Assembly: GCA_032871835.1 (NCBI GenBank) | Contig: CM065301.1 | Span: forward strand, 10,424,413 to 10,488,412 | Source of the DNA: Dipteronia dyeriana | Lineage: Eukaryota; Streptophyta; Magnoliopsida; Sapindales; Sapindaceae | Length of the DNA stretch: 64,000 nucleotides | Direction of reading: 5' to 3' | Shown here: piece by piece, positions 34,798-47,988 of the stretch | Layout: every line of letters starts with the position of its first letter | How positions within the stretch are numbered: position 1 is the first letter of the stretch | Program-made: the position numbers and the translations under genes | The notes under the pieces: generated by a model | Databases searched by the model: none | Seen by the model: the letters and a program-made list of their open reading frames with translations, nothing else | What the model was told of the DNA's origin: nothing

Positions 34798-37700
34798 GAA
34801 GATGATTCTTCACCCTGGATAATTGATTCGGGGGCCACTAATCATGTTTGTTCTTCTTTACAATGGTCGAATTCTTGGACACAGTTAGAGGAGCAAGCCT
34901 TCTCAATTTGTGTGGGGTCAGGGGATGTCGTGTCGGCACGAGCAGTGGGCGTAATTAGATTACGTTTTTGTAATACTTATATATTGTTAGACAATGTATT
35001 TTATATTCCTGGATTTACACGGAATTTGATTTCTATTTCTAAGTTGTTAGAACAAAAATATTATGTTTCTTTTAATAGTAAGTCTATTATTATTGGAAAG
35101 AATTGTCTGAATATTTGTTCAGGAATTAATGAAAACAATTTGTATGTGTTAAGTCCGTTAATATATACTACACTGCTCAACACCAAAATGTTTAAGGTTA
35201 AAAAATCAAAAACTAAACGACATAAGATTTCTCCAGATAATGACACGTATCTTTGGCATCTAAGGCTTGGTCATATCAACCTCGGCCGGATAGACAAACT
35301 TGTAAAAATGGACCTTTTAGTGAGTTAAAGGTTGGCACTTTACCTGTCTGCGAATCTTGTCTGGAAGGTAAGATGACTAAGATACCTTTTACTAGAAAAG
35401 GGATTTAAGCTAAAGAACCGCTAGAGCTTATACATATAGACGTCTGAGGACCGATGAATGTTAAAGCTAGATGTGGTTATGAGTATTATGTCACCTTTAT
35501 AGATGACTACTCAAGATACAGATATGTCTACCTAATGCAACGGAAGTCGGAAACATTTAAAATGTTCAAAGAATTCCGAGTAGGATTATCGAGTCACTGC
35601 GATCAGATCGTGGAGGTGAGTACCTTGACCAAGAGTTTGAAGACTTTATGGTCGAGCATGGGATAGTTTCCCAACTCACAGCTCCCGGTACACCTCAGCA
35701 AAATGGTGTAGCGGAGAGGAGAAATAGAACCCTAATGGAAATGGTGAGATCTATGATTAGTTTCTCATCATTACCAAATTCTTTTTGGGGATATGTATTA
35801 CAAACAGCGGCATACATTTTGAATGTGGTGCCATCCAAATCTATTCCTAAGACTCCCCTAGAGTTGTGGAATGGTTATAAAGCTAGTTTGTGACATTTTC
35901 GCATATGGGGGTGTCAACACACATGCTAAAGAATAAAAGTGGAAAGCTAGACTCTAAGTATATGGTATGCCTATTTGTAGGATACTCCAAGGAGACCAAA
36001 GGTGGACACTTCTATAGTCCCGAAGATAACAAAGTATTTGTATCGACAAATGCAACGTTTCTTGAAGACAATTATATTAGTGACCAAAAACCTCGTTCTA
36101 AAATTGTATTGAATGAGTTAGAGCTTGGTGAGACTAATGCTTCATCAATAAGAGTTGTTGATCCACAAACTTCTGAGAGTCAGATGGTTCCTGATCAGGA
36201 TACACTACCACCTAGACGTAGTGAGAGGGTTGTGAGACAACCTGAACACTATTTAGGTATAGGTGAGGGACAAGGTGTTGTCTCTACTGATAGTGTTGAT
36301 GATCCATTGACATTAAGGAATGCAATGGAAGATCCTGATAAAGAGGAATGGCTTAAAGCCATTAATCTCGAGATGGAATCCATATACTCTAACTTAGTCT
36401 GGGATCTTTTAGACTTACCGGATGGGGTAAAACCCATAGGGTGTAAGTGGATCTACGAGAGAAAGAGAGGAGTATACGGAAAGGTAGAGACCTTCAAGGA
36501 AAGGCTAGTGGCCAAGGGTTATACCCAGAAAGTGGGGATCGATTATGAAGAGACCTTCTCGCCAGTAGCCATGTTTAAGTTTATTAGGATTTTTTTATCC
36601 ATTGCTGCCTATTTCGATTATGAAATTTGGCAAATGGACGTCAAGACTGCATTCTTGAATGGCAATCTTGATAAGAGCATCTATATGATACAACTAGAGA
36701 TATTCGTGTCTCCAGATCAAGAGCAAAAGATTTGCAAGCTGCAAAGGTCCATCTATGGGCTTAAGCAAGCATCTAGATCTTGGAACATCAGGTTTGATGA
36801 TGTGATCAAAACCTATGGCTTTGAGCAGAATGTAGATGAGTCTTGTGTCTACAAGCGCATCATTGATAAGAAGATAGTTTTCTTGGTCATATACGTAGAT
36901 GATATCTTACTCATTGGGAATGATATAGGAGTGTTGTCTGATGTAAAGGGCTGGCTGGCTAGCCAATTCCAAATGAAAGATTTGGGAGAGGAAAGTTATG
37001 TTCTTGGGATCTAGCTTATAAGGGATCGTAAGAACAAACTCATAGCACTGTCTCAGGCATCATACATAGACAAGATTATTGTGCGATTTTTGATGCAAAA
37101 CTCCAAGAAAGGTAATTTACCTTTTAGGCATGGAGTTAACTTGTTTAAGGAACAGTGTCCTAAGTCACCTTAAGAAGTTGAGGATATGAGACGTGTACCC
37201 TATGCATTGGTAGTAGGTAGTCTCATGTATGCTATGTCATGTACGAGACTGGAAATCTGCTATGCAGTGGGAGTAGCCAGCAGATACCAGTCCAACCTAG
37301 GATTGGATCATTGGGTTGTAGTTAAGACAATTCTCAAGTATCTACGGAGAACGAGAGACTATATGCTAGTGTATTCCGGGCATGATTTGATCCCGCTAGG
37401 ATACACGGATTCTGATTTTCAGTCAAACAAGGATTCTAGGAAATCCACGTCTGGATCAGTATTCATCTTGGGTGGTGGAGCCATTGTGTGGAGAAGTATC
37501 AACCAATCTTGCATTGCTGACTCCACCATTGAAGCCGAATATGTATCCGCTTGTGAAGTTGTTAAAGAGGTTGTTTGGCTCCGTAAGTTCTTGTGTGATC
37601 TGGAAGTTTTTCCAGATTTAGATATGCCCATCACACTTTATTGTGATAACAGTGGTGTTGTGCCTAATTCCAAAGAACCAGGAAGCCACAAGAGAGGGAA

Positions 37701-37891
37701 GCATACAGAGATAAAGTATCATCTCATTAGAGAGATAATATAGAGAGGAGTGTGATCGTCACAAAAATAGCCTCACAAGACAATCATGCTGACCCATTTA
37801 CAAAGAACTTACCGACTAAAGTGTTTTTAAGTCACCTAAATGGTCTAAGTTTACGAGACATGACTAATATGCTTTAGTGCAAGTGGGAGTT
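34798..37891 (+). pseudogene. Copia-1 pol: protease, integrase, reverse transcriptase, RNase H
   Basis: In order: protease WIIDSGATNHV (about 34818-34850); integrase zinc region HLRLGH...CESC (35255-35360) and core with IDDYSRY and NGVAERRNR (35400-35890); reverse transcriptase WKWIYE-type start, KTAFLNGNL and YVDDILLIGN (36430-36930); RNase H GYTDSDFQ, STIEAEY and LYCDNSG (37186-37743). Stops include TGA where DVCGP is expected (35445), TAG at 37012, TAA at 37171 and TAG at 37741; frameshifts lie near 35328, 35600 and 35890. These enzymes copied and inserted the element; none can be made whole from this copy. Confidence 0.9.
37878..37891 (+). other. Copia-1 polypurine tract
   Basis: TGCAAGTGGGAGTT lies against the 3' LTR and includes the GTGGGAG core usual before plant copia LTRs. 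It primes plus-strand DNA synthesis. Confidence 0.75.
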
Positions 37892-40040
37892 TGTTGGGGT
37901 TTATGCCCGAAAGATGTAATTTGTAAATGGATTTATGAAATAAACAAAATGAAAAGTTCAATTCATTATTGTTGTGTTGTTTATTTTATAACTTGTACAT
38001 ATATTTAACATCCAAGATTGCCGGATGTAATCTCGAACTGTGTATATTAGTGTCATATACGGATCGATACAGTAAGAGACGTACAATCTAAAAAGTCCAT
38101 AGATAGCAAATAAAGCTGGGTACTTTATTTGTGGTTAATCTATAGCTGCGGTCCATTCCGTAATGTATGATGATTCTATCCTAAATCATTCATATGAGAT
38201 ATGAGAATGGAGGCACCTTGTATGATGTGATCATATAGGATTAGGCCATGATCTATATGAATCTCTCACCGAGATCTGTTTACCGATGAGATTCATATAT
38301 ATCAACTAATGATGGCTATATGTGGGTGATCTTAATCTTGAGTGTCTTATCGACTCCTTCAGGTTAGATCGTGGTCTTTGATATACCATCGGTGAGGTCG
38401 GATGCAGTTCCTAATCAATATGCTCCGTATGTTGGGATTACGGTTTGGCTTGTGGCTAGGAAGGTTTGTACATAATAGTGGAATCCACTCCTTCTTGTGA
38501 GAAGTAGACGGTAGTTCCTATAAGGGTTGATTCGGGACTTGGACAATATGAGCGCTCTCATAGTTCTGTAAGGAAATATGATTTATTGTTAATTATAGAA
38601 TCAACGGTACTTAAAGGATATATGTAATTAGAGGGGTATAATGGACATTATGACCCAGCTCTAATTTTGAACTACTGTGGAGGATCACACCATGTGTAAT
38701 AGCTATATCGATGGACACCGAGTTGTATCGGTCTGTGTAAAAGCGTCTACAGTTGAGAGAGTGCAGCTTCTGGTTTTTAGTGGAATAACACCGGAGTTAA
38801 TAATCAAGGAATATTAATTAAAGAGTTTAATTAATGATTCCGAGGATTATTGGAGCTCAAAATACTGTGGATCCATTAGGTCCCCTTGTTAGCCCGATCG
38901 ATTTAGGTAACAAGTGTCACGGTTAATTAATTGGATTGTCCAATTAATTGTGTTACAAAAGTGACAAGTATATATTAGGGATATTATTGAATAATGAGAT
39001 TATTTAATTAATGAATGTCAATAGTTAAATTAATTAAATAATTAGATTATTTAATTATATTGATAATTATGAATTATTAATTAACTATTAATTGGAAGGT
39101 ATTATTTGATATATGGATTTAGGTGAAAATAAAATAATAGGATTATTTTATTTTACTAAGTCATTTATCTAAATATTTGAATTTAAGTTTAAATTTAAAA
39201 TATGTATTATTACTTTTAATATATTAGATATATTTAAAAAGGATAATTAAAAGATATATATCAATTATAACACAAAAGATTACATTGGATGTAAATTGGT
39301 GTGTACACATATATAAGTGTTTGTATCTGATACAAACAAGTATAGATATAGATTGAAAAAAGAAAAGAAAAAAAGTATACATATATATTTATGTGCAGGT
39401 GTGATATATATATATATATATATATTTGTGAAACAAGGTGTGATGTGTTTTTTTTTTTAGTTTTGAGAAAAAAAAAGTTGTTTTTTTTGTGCACCTGATA
39501 CATATGCAAAAGACGAAAAAAAAACATATGTGTGCTTTGTGTGCAGTGAAAAATAAATAAATAAATAAATATATATATATATATATCAAAAGCAATATAT
39601 TTTTGTATGAGATGTAATTTATGTATGCATGAAATCAATGCACCAAATTGAGAAGAAAGAGTTTTTTCAAGTATTTCTCTACATCCTCCATTTAAGTTTC
39701 TGAGACCGTGACGTGTCCACACGCAGTTACCAGTTCTGAGAGATAGCGAGGAATATCGAGTGGTTCAGACAGGAGTACATCGTAAAGTGAAGAAGTCTCC
39801 AAACGTTGGTAAGAGTGGTTCAGACAAGAGCATATCATAAAGTGAATGAGCCTCCAAGCGTTGATAAGATTTTCTTCCACTGATTATATTGATTACAATT
39901 TCATGTTATTACATATTGTATGTATTAGTTTCGAAAAATAATTACGATCCCAAGTTCACTGGTCCCAGATACAGATTATGATATATATAAAAATTTTAAA
40001 ACCTAGTTCTGCTGCGTAACCGGTTAACGGGGTTCCAACA
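37892..40040 (+). repeat. Copia-1 3' LTR
   Basis: It begins TGTTGGGG and ends TTCCAACA, a better inverted pair of ends than the 5' copy has. The structure, including the AT microsatellites near 39403-39427, follows the 5' LTR. Confidence 0.92.
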
Positions 40041-42660
40041 CCAGCGCCATGCAAACCCTGAGTCCTGCCAAAAATGCTGAATATTCGGCCATGTTGTTAG
40101 TAGCTTTGAAGTCCAACCACAAGGCATACTCTACCTGATCACCTTCCGGGGTGGATACCAATATGTCTGTCACGCTGCCATGCTTGTTTGATGACCCATC
40201 GACATGTAATTACCAATGGAAACCTTTATTTCTCTGTCTCCAAGCATTCTGAGCACCTTGTTGTTTGGTTCAACGAACTCGGTGATTAAGTCTGTCACTG
40301 CTTGACCCTTGATTGCGGCCCTTCGTGAGTAGGTGATATCAAACTCGTTCAACTTGACTGCTCATTCTGTTAGTCTTTCTGACACTTCCGGCTTGGACAA
40401 AATTTGCTTGAGTGGGCAATCTGTGTAGACTTTGATCTTGTGCACCTGGAAATAAGGTCTCAGTTTTCTTATTGTCATTACCATTGCTAACACCATCTGT
40501 TCTGCTGCTAAATACCTTATCTTTGCTTGTAGTAGAGCCTTATTGGTACAATACACCAACTTTTGTATTCCTTCATCAAATCTGACATGTGATAACCCTA
40601 TAACCACTGTAGTGATTGATAGGTACAAGTATAACACTTATTTGTCCAATGGTTTTGACAGGATTGGAGCCTTACCAAGGTATTATTTGATCTTCTGAAA
40701 GGCTTCCTCGCATTCTTCATTCCATTCCACTATTTTGCCTTTTCATATCGCCATAAAGCAAGGTAAACATTTTTTTGCCAACTTGTTAATGAACCGGTTC
40801 AATGAAGTCAAGCAGCATGTCAGCCTCTTAACGTCTTTCAAGGTTACCGGGGACCTCATGCCCATCAGTGCCTGTGTCATCTTGGGGTTCACCTCAATTC
40901 CCCTTTAGTGGACTTAGAAATCGAGGAATTTTCTTGATGGCACCCCGAAAACACTTTTTTTTTTGGGTTAAGCTTCACCCCATATTTTCTCAACACCCCA
41001 AATGTCTCCTTTAGATCGGTTGCATGGCTCTCAATTGTAATGGTCTTTGTTAGCATGTCGTCTACATATACCTCCATATTTCTATTGATTTGTCGTGTAA
41101 ACATTTTATTTACCAACCTTTGGTAAGTTTCCCAAGCATTCTTAAGGCTGAAGTGTTATGCCCTATAGCGACCGAGCCCCTGGTCGGTTGTTAAGGCAGT
41201 CTTTTCTTCATCTAGTTCAAACATCTTGATTTGGTTGTAACCAGAGTATACGTTTATGAAACTAAGCAGTTTATGCCCCACAGTCGGATAGACTAACTGA
41301 TCTATTCACGACAAAGAGAAGCTATCCTTTAGGCATGCCTTGTTCATGTTTGTAAAATCCACACACATCCTCTACTGCCCGTTCTTTTTCTTTACGAGTA
41401 TAACATTGGCGACCCATTCTGAATACTACGCTTCCCTGATTGACCTCGTTGCCAAAAATTTCTTAACTTCTTCCCTGATTGCTCTACTCCTCTTAGGATT
41501 AAACCGTCGCCTCTTTTGGATGACCAACCTTTATTTGGGGTTGACCGCCAAGTAATGGGAGATTACTCTGGCCTCAATCCTCGGCATGTCCCAATGCTTC
41601 CATGTGAACACGTCTTTATACTCCTTCAACAAATCAACCAAATCATCTTGGATTTAACTTAACCGTCTATTCAGGGCTATCTACATCGATCACAACCTCA
41701 TTAGTTGGTTCTTCTACCTAGCTTTTCCCATCTTCCGGAGATGTCTTCCTTGGGTCTAGGTAGAACCGGGTTGGTGTCTCTATTTAGGCCTCCCCCTCAT
41801 CCATCCTTAGACAATCTGTTTCCTCAGACAAGTCTATTTGTATTACATTTGACTCTATATTTCCCCTGTTCACTTTCCTTGCCCACTCTTGGGAGCTCTT
41901 CATAACATCGACTCATGCCTCTATCGAGAATTTGACTGCCAGGGCATAGGTTGCAATGACAACCTTTGACTTGTTTAGGAAAGGTTTTCCCAACAGGGCG
42001 TTGTATGATCAGTTTCCAATATCTACGACCATAAAATTGGGGAGTACAGCTTTCTGGCAAGTGTAGCTCCCGATTTCCACAGACAACTTAACTGCCCCTA
42101 AAGATCTCACTTCTGCTCATCTGAACCCCCTGAGTGGGATTGCTAGTGGTTGTAGATCCTTTATTTGTAGCCATAGTTGATCGAATACTCTAACGCTTAG
42201 GATATCCGACGAGCTTCAGTTATCGATCAACACTCTTCTTACTTCCTTGTAACCAATACGAACATATACCCCAATTGTATTATTTGGTCTATTTCAAGTC
42301 TGTGTGCATCAGTCTCAGAGAACACGATCGGGTCCCGGTCTTGCTTGAGTTTCTTCTAGTCGGGACCAACTGAGTTTACCTCCAGGTTTCTCTGGTCATT
42401 TATTGCCTCATGAACTTCAGTTATTCTTCTCGGCTACTTCATCCTGTGAATGGTCATCCAAAGATTATGTTGATCGCTCCCCCATCTGAGTTTCCTCTAG
42501 GACCGTCTTTTCTGTCTTGGTCATTCTTTAAGGGGTCCTTCTGTCAGTAATCACAGTCTTTCAAGATCATATCCTTTAAGTGCCTCTATCTGATCAACTT
42601 ATCGATGTAATTACTCGGTTGATAGCATTTAGAGGTATCGTGATCATTTTCTCCGTATAA
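40041..42660 (-). pseudogene. Ty3/gypsy Tat-like gag-pol, upstream part
   Basis: Right to left: a gag tail with an H..T.C...I..LI..GHL-type region (42660-42540); retropepsin VLIDN, a stop, then SSSDIL (about 42225-42190) where the family has the DGGSS or DNGSS active site; SYNALLGKPFLN; reverse transcriptase with PHRVI-like, DSFSLS.IDQLV and YVDDM (41650-41040); RNase H ending near 40362; and a second, archaeal-type RNase H with LHVDGSSN and NNMAEYSAFLAGL (about 40200-40041). Two RNase H domains point to the Tat lineage. Many stops break the frame. The polyprotein continues at 30407, beyond the inserted copia element. Its LTRs were not found. Confidence 0.85.
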
Positions 42661-42689
42661 CAACAATGAGTGCAGAGGTAACCCGCCAA

Positions 42690-45600
42690 ATTAAGTAAAT
42701 GAAAAATCTAACTTTGCAGAGAAAGAGCAAGTTGAAAGAGAATCGTTAATGTTGATGGCACATAACTCAACATATCAAAATCAAAATGTTTGGTTTCTTG
42801 ATTCTGGATGCCGCAATCATATGACTGGTAGAATAGACTTTTTACTGAACTTGATAACTAAGTTCATAGAGAAATCTCATTTGGCTACCTCTCTAAAATC
42901 CCTGTCCAAGGAATAAGGGATGTCATGATCAAGCAGAAGAATGGAGATCATGCATTCATCTTCAATGTTTATTATGTTCCAGATATGAAGACAATCATCC
43001 TAAGTCTCGGACAACTCTTGGAGAAAGGCTATCACATTAGCCTTCAAAAATATGTAACTCATCATCACAGATGCTCGAGGAAAGCTGGTTACTCGAGTCC
43101 AAATGATGAAGAACAGGATGTTTCCTCTCGTAATTCATCATGATATGCCAAGGTGGTTGAAAGCCATCATCAATGACAAAGATTGGTTGTGGCATATTAG
43201 GTATGGACATCTCAATTTTGAAAGTTTAAAGCAACTAAAAAGTAAGAAGATGGTGAAATGATTGCCAAACATTCATCACCCAAATGAGATGTGTGAAAGT
43301 TGTGTTCTCAGTAAACAACATAGAAATAGCTTCGGAAAATAGGCAAATTGGAGAGCAACGATGCTACTTGAGCTCGTTCACATAGATGTGTGTGGTTCAT
43401 TGACGCCGGTATCAAATGGGCAGAATTAATACTTCCCCACCTTCATTGACGAATACAGTAGGAAAACTTGGGTCTATTTCCTAAAAAGAAGTCTGAAGTA
43501 TTTGCTTACTTTAAAGAGTTCAAAACTCTTGTGGAGAAGCAAAATGGCTATTACATCAAAACATTGAGATTAGATCAAGGTGGAGAATACAATGCAGATG
43601 CTTTCCAGGAATTCCTTAAGCAATAAGGAATCAGATATCAGTTTACACCTGTATATACTTCTCAGTTAAACGATGTAGCTGAAGGAAGAATCGAACAATC
43701 CTTAACATGGTCAGAAGCATGTTGAAGAATAAAAACATGCTCAAAAGTTTTTAGGCTGAATCAGTCTTTTATGCAGTATATCTACAAAACAAATGTCCTA
43801 CAAAGAGTCTTGATACAATGACACCATATGAAGCATGGAGCACTCACAAACTAAGTGTGAATCACCTTAGAGTTTTTGGCTCCATTGCCTACATCAAGGT
43901 CCCAGAAGTATAAAGGACCAAGCTTAAAAATAAATGAGAAAAATGCATCCTTGTTGGATACGGTGCTAGAACTATGGGTTACCGGCTATACAACCCCGTC
44001 ACCAAGAAAGTGATCTTCAGGAAGGGTGTGATTTTTAAAGAAAATGAATCCTGGAATTGGGATCAGAACAAAACTTCCAGAAGTGCAGAGTTGATACTTG
44101 AAGAAGAGACAATAGAAGTGACTATAGAGCCACAAATAGCCAAAGATCAATAAACTCCTCAACGTGGTTCCCCTTCACCATAAAGGTATGATGCTTCATT
44201 ACCAATTGAATGTGACTTCTCAGATATGATACCTAGAGGGACACATAGCCTAGAAGATCTTTATGAAAATATAGAACATGTGGAAGAAGACATTACTCTG
44301 TATTGTCTACTGATGACAAGTGATCCAATTATCCTTGAAAAGGCTAATCAATAAGGAAAATGGAGAATGCAATGGATGAAGAGATTTGATCCATTGAAAT
44401 GAACAAGATATGGAAGTTGACTAATCTCCCAAAAGGTCGAAAAATATCGGAGTGAAATGGGTCTACAAGACCAAAAGAAATACCAAATGAGAAGTTTAAA
44501 GATACAAGGCAATACTTATAGCAAAAGGCTATAAACAAAAGGAAGGAGTTGATTATGGAGAAGTCTTTACCCCAGTTTCCAGACTAGAGACTTTCAGATT
44601 GCTAATATCATTAGCAGCCTAGAAAAGTTAGAAAATTTACCAACTTGATGTAAAGTCAGCATTCCTGAATGACTATCTTGAAGAAGAAATCTATGTGGCA
44701 CAACCAACTGGATATGTGAAGAAAGGCAAAGAAGATAAAGTATGCAGACTGAAGAAAGCCCTATATTGTTGAAGCAAGCACCTTGTGCATGGAACATGAG
44801 GATTGAAAATTACTTCCAAGAGAACGGATTTGAAAAATGTCTATATGAGCATGCATTATATATGAAGAAGAAGACTGACGGAAGCTTGTTATATGTATGC
44901 CTATATGTTGATGACCTGGTCTTCACTTGCAACAATCCAACCATGTTTGAAGATTTCAAGCGGAGAATGGTGAAAGAATTTAAGATGACTGACATTTGTC
45001 TAATGGCTCATTTTCTCGGTATTGAAGTTGTGCAAAGCAAAAAGGGTATCTTCATCTCCTAGAGTATCTACGCAAACGAAATTCTGAAAAGATTTGGTAT
45101 GGAAAAATGCAGTCTTGTCACAACTCTAGTAGAAACATGATTAGATTTAAGAAATAATGAAAAATGAGATGTTGATCCAACCTATTTAAAGAGCTCGGTT
45201 GGAAGCCTGAGATACTTGACCTGTACCAGGCCATATTTACTTTATGGAGATGGACTAGTCAGCAGATACATGGAGACTCCTGAGCAGTCTCACATAAATG
45301 CCTCAAAGAGGATACTCCGTTACATAAAAAGTACAATTGATGATGGTATATTTTATACCAAATGTGAAGATTGCAGGTTGATTGGCTATTCAGACAGTGA
45401 TTAGGGAATAAATCTGGAAGAACGTAAAAGAACGACAGATTTTACGTTTTTATGGGAGATACAACGTTTACATGGTCACATAAAAAGCAAGCCATTGTGA
45501 CATTATCATCATGTGAAGCTGAGTACGTTGTTGTCTGCTTAGCTCTTTGTCATGGTATCTGTATCAGGAATATGTTGCAGTACTTGAGATTTTCACAAGT

Positions 45601-45860
45601 TAATCGCACATAGGTCTACATCGACAATCGGTCAGCGATTGTGCTAGCAAAGAATCCAGTATTCCATGAAAGAAGCAAACATATTGATACGCGGTATCAT
45701 TTCATCAGAGAGCATGTGAAGAATAAGAAGGTGGAACTAGTCTCTTACAGGACATATGATCAGGTTGCTGATATTTTCACCAAGGCGCTCATGATATGTT
45801 TGCAAGACTAAAGGAAATGCTCGGTATGACGAAACACAGAGATTCAAGTTTAAGGGGGGA
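42690..45860 (+). pseudogene. Copia-2 gag-pol remnant
   Basis: Plus-strand pieces give protease FLDSGCRNHMTG (about 42797), the pre-integrase region LWHIRYGHLNFE (43190), CESCVLSKQH (43290), HIDVCGSL and FIDEYSRKTWVYFLK (43380-43490), reverse transcriptase with WVYKTKRN, KSAFLN and YVDDLVF (44460-44935), and RNase H with IGYSDSD, CEAEYV and YIDNRSA (45380-45640). Stops and frameshifts occur every 100-300 bases. The 5' part and 5' LTR are missing; the left border meets the gypsy gag near 42670. Confidence 0.8.
45847..45860 (+). other. Copia-2 polypurine tract
   Basis: AGTTTAAGGGGGGA directly precedes the presumed LTR start. AAGGGGGAGA-like tracts are usual in this position for short-LTR plant copia elements. 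Confidence 0.7.
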
Positions 45861-46145
45861 TATTAAAAATTAAACTTAACTTTCCTACTAGACACCTTTC
45901 TAGAAGTCGACCATTGATATGGCTCCAATCACCATCCAACTTCTTCCTTCAGTCATCTCCCAACTGCCATCAAACAAGTGATTCGAATTTATTGCTTTGT
46001 TTGTTTTTATCTCACCTAATTCCCCTATATAAAGGGATGAATATTATGGTGTAAGTGTGAAGAGTAGTGTAAGATATTATAGAGAGAAATAAAAAAGCTT
46101 CTCATTTCTTGTATGTTCGAGAATCTCTCTCAGAGGTGCACCACA
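45861..46145 (+). repeat. Copia-2 3' LTR (end uncertain)
   Basis: The ~285-bp sequence starts TATTAAAAATT, presumably TGTTA with G to A, and contains CTATATAAAGGG near 46023, a good TATA box. The end at about 46145 (CACCACA) is tentative because no 5' LTR remains for comparison. Confidence 0.55.
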
Positions 46146-46149
46146 AGTG

Positions 46150-46590
46150 ACCTCAATCCTTACTATCCCACCGACAATTAATTCAAACAATGGAAACCAA
46201 TACCGGTACACTCGGAATAATGGTGGCAAAAATAACAGTGGACAATCCAATATCATTGGTGGCAACCAAAAACCCCATAAAGGGTACTGCCAACTATGTG
46301 AACAACATGGTCATATGGTAAAACGATGTCCTAGTTTTCCGTCTTCTCATTCATTTAGTCAATCGTCACCTCAACTGGCTTCGTGGCTATCATAACAAGC
46401 CTACATGCAACCAACTTCATCTTATAGGCTTTCGATACTCAAGACACCGCCTCGAGCAGACTTTGCTGCCTAATCTAGTGGTTTCAATCCTGGCTGGATG
46501 CTTGACTTTGAAGCCTCTCATCACGTCACTGCAGACCTTAATAACCTTAGGAGACTAAACTCTTCCTCTAGGGACACCAAGGGGGTTTAA
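46150..46590 (+). pseudogene. Copia-3 gag zinc knuckle and protease start
   Basis: The frame at 46147-46395 is rich in Asn, Gly and Gln and contains the CCHC knuckle CQLCEQHGHMVKRC, typical of plant copia gag. Further on WMLDFEASHHVTADL (about 46492-46540) is a decayed form of the W.LDSGASHHVT protease site, with Ser-Gly replaced by Phe-Glu. It belongs to a different copia group from copia-2, whose LTR it abuts. Confidence 0.7.
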
Positions 46591-47261
46591 AAGCCTTGTG
46601 ACAAATACTAAGTCCCATTGTGTTCCCTGTGAAATTGGTCTAGTTTTTATTATGATTTGTTGTATTTGTTTTTATTTAGGTTTGCTTGTTTTTAGTTTTT
46701 TTTTTCTGCTTTTGTGTTTGGGTTTTTAGTTTTGCTTAAGGACGAATAAAAATAGGTTTGGGGCATTTGATCACACCATTTTTTTTATATATATTAACCC
46801 TCATTTCCTATATTTTGTGTTTGTTTCTCAGGTAAAATCAGGTATTTAATGGTTCAAATAAGAGTTTTAATTGATTTTGGTAAGTCAAAAGAGTCAATGT
46901 AATTTTATATATATCAGGGATAAAAACATAAAAGTTGAGCAAAGATTGATGTTTTTGTGATTTTAGTATAATATAGAACCTTAACGTAATTCACCATACA
47001 AATCAAGCTGGACCATGAAATCCAATATCTATGTTTTTTCTTTGTCTGTCCAGCTGGACCATGAAATCCAAGATCGTAAAATTTGTTGACAACACTTATA
47101 AGGGTATTTTCATAATTTACCATGGAGTGGCCTTTTCGTATTTTGCCAATTTCAAGCCCTAATTTCTAGAAACCCTATTTATACCCTATTTTGAGCCTCT
47201 TTCAAAACCAAGCAGCAAATGGTGGCTCCCAAGCCACCCAACGGCCAACACCACCTCTCAT
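46591..47261. other. Non-coding spacer
   Basis: No gene is recognised. A short direct repeat, AGCTGGACCATGAAATCCAA, occurs at about 47006 and 47052. Confidence 0.4.
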
Positions 47262-47595
47262 CTCTATTCTTGAGTGTCTGTGATTCTTTAATGAACAATT
47301 ATTTATGATCTTATCATAAATTGAGCGTTCTATTGTTCAAGACCCGAATCATTTATTTAAGAGAACTGTTGTCTACTTCAATTAAGAATGAATGGATTCC
47401 GTTTTGTATAGTATCATTCCCAGCTAAATATATCATTATGTCTCCAAAATACAAGGTTTTAGATTCTACAATATGAGCACACCATACCGAGTAAATCAAA
47501 CGACACAACTCTATAAGTAGAAGTCAGGATTAAGATCGTTCCATATATGACCATCTATTTGATATATGGTAATACTTTGTTTCAAGACGAAACTC
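47262..47595 (-). repeat. Inverted LTR fragment of the copia-4 type
   Basis: On the minus strand it matches the LTR stretch at about 48385-48725: shared words include AACGATCTTAATCCTGA, CTTACTCGGTATGG and AATTATTTATGATCTTAT-like sequence in reverse complement. Together they form a large imperfect inverted repeat with a ~0.8-kb gap. Confidence 0.75.
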
Positions 47596-47764
47596 TCACG
47601 TGTGATCGTGTGATGAAACGTGACCCTCCACCCGAGGGCTTCTTAGACGAGTGCTCTGATAGGTACCTATCGGCGGGAATCACTCTAAAGAGTTGGGACC
47701 AAGCCAATTCCCAAATAGTTAGGACCAAGCTCATACCCATGACATTGGGAATCTAACAATCAAT

Positions 47765-47988
47765 ATCAGTCTAGGCCATGATTGGATCATTGGGCAGCAG
47801 TTATATGCATTCTCAAGTATCTTAAGAGAATAAGATATTATATGCTAGTATATTTTGGTAGGGACTTGAATTCTATTTGCTACACTGGTTCTGATCTTCA
47901 ATCAGACGAAGACGGACGAAAGTCAACATCTGGGTCAGTGTTTGCCATTGGTAGACATGTCTCATCTGCTTTAGGGAAAGTGGGAGAT
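47765..47988 (+). pseudogene. Copia-4 RNase H remnant and polypurine tract (internally deleted element)
   Basis: LDHWAAVICILKYLKR, then YMLVYFGRDLNSICYTGSD and SDEDGRKSTSGSVFAIGR match copia RNase H and resemble copia-1. After this the sequence jumps in about 25 bases to GGGAAAGTGGGAGA (47974-47987) and the LTR, skipping the rest of RNase H. The same jump is present in the minus-strand copy at 56750-56888. A polypurine tract against an LTR start shows the orientation. Confidence 0.75.

Larger units (their letters stand above)
30408..40040 (+). mobile_element. Full-length Ty1/copia retrotransposon (decayed), inserted in a gypsy element
   Basis: It has LTRs of 2091 and 2149 bp with TGTT...CA ends, a Met-tRNA-type primer site, gag, protease, integrase, reverse transcriptase and RNase H in copia order, and a polypurine tract. 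It is flanked by CCAGT (30403-30407) and CCAGC (40041-40045), a 5-bp duplication with one change. By eye over ~200 bases the LTRs differ by roughly 6%, so the insertion is old. Frameshifts and stops break every domain. Confidence 0.93.

Noticed and set aside
37419..37634. Minus-strand frame within copia-1
   Set aside because: It is a shadow of the RNase H frame on the plus strand.
41705..41905. Plus-strand frame of 66 codons
   Set aside because: It is the opposite strand of the gypsy protease to reverse transcriptase region, whose minus-strand motifs are clear.
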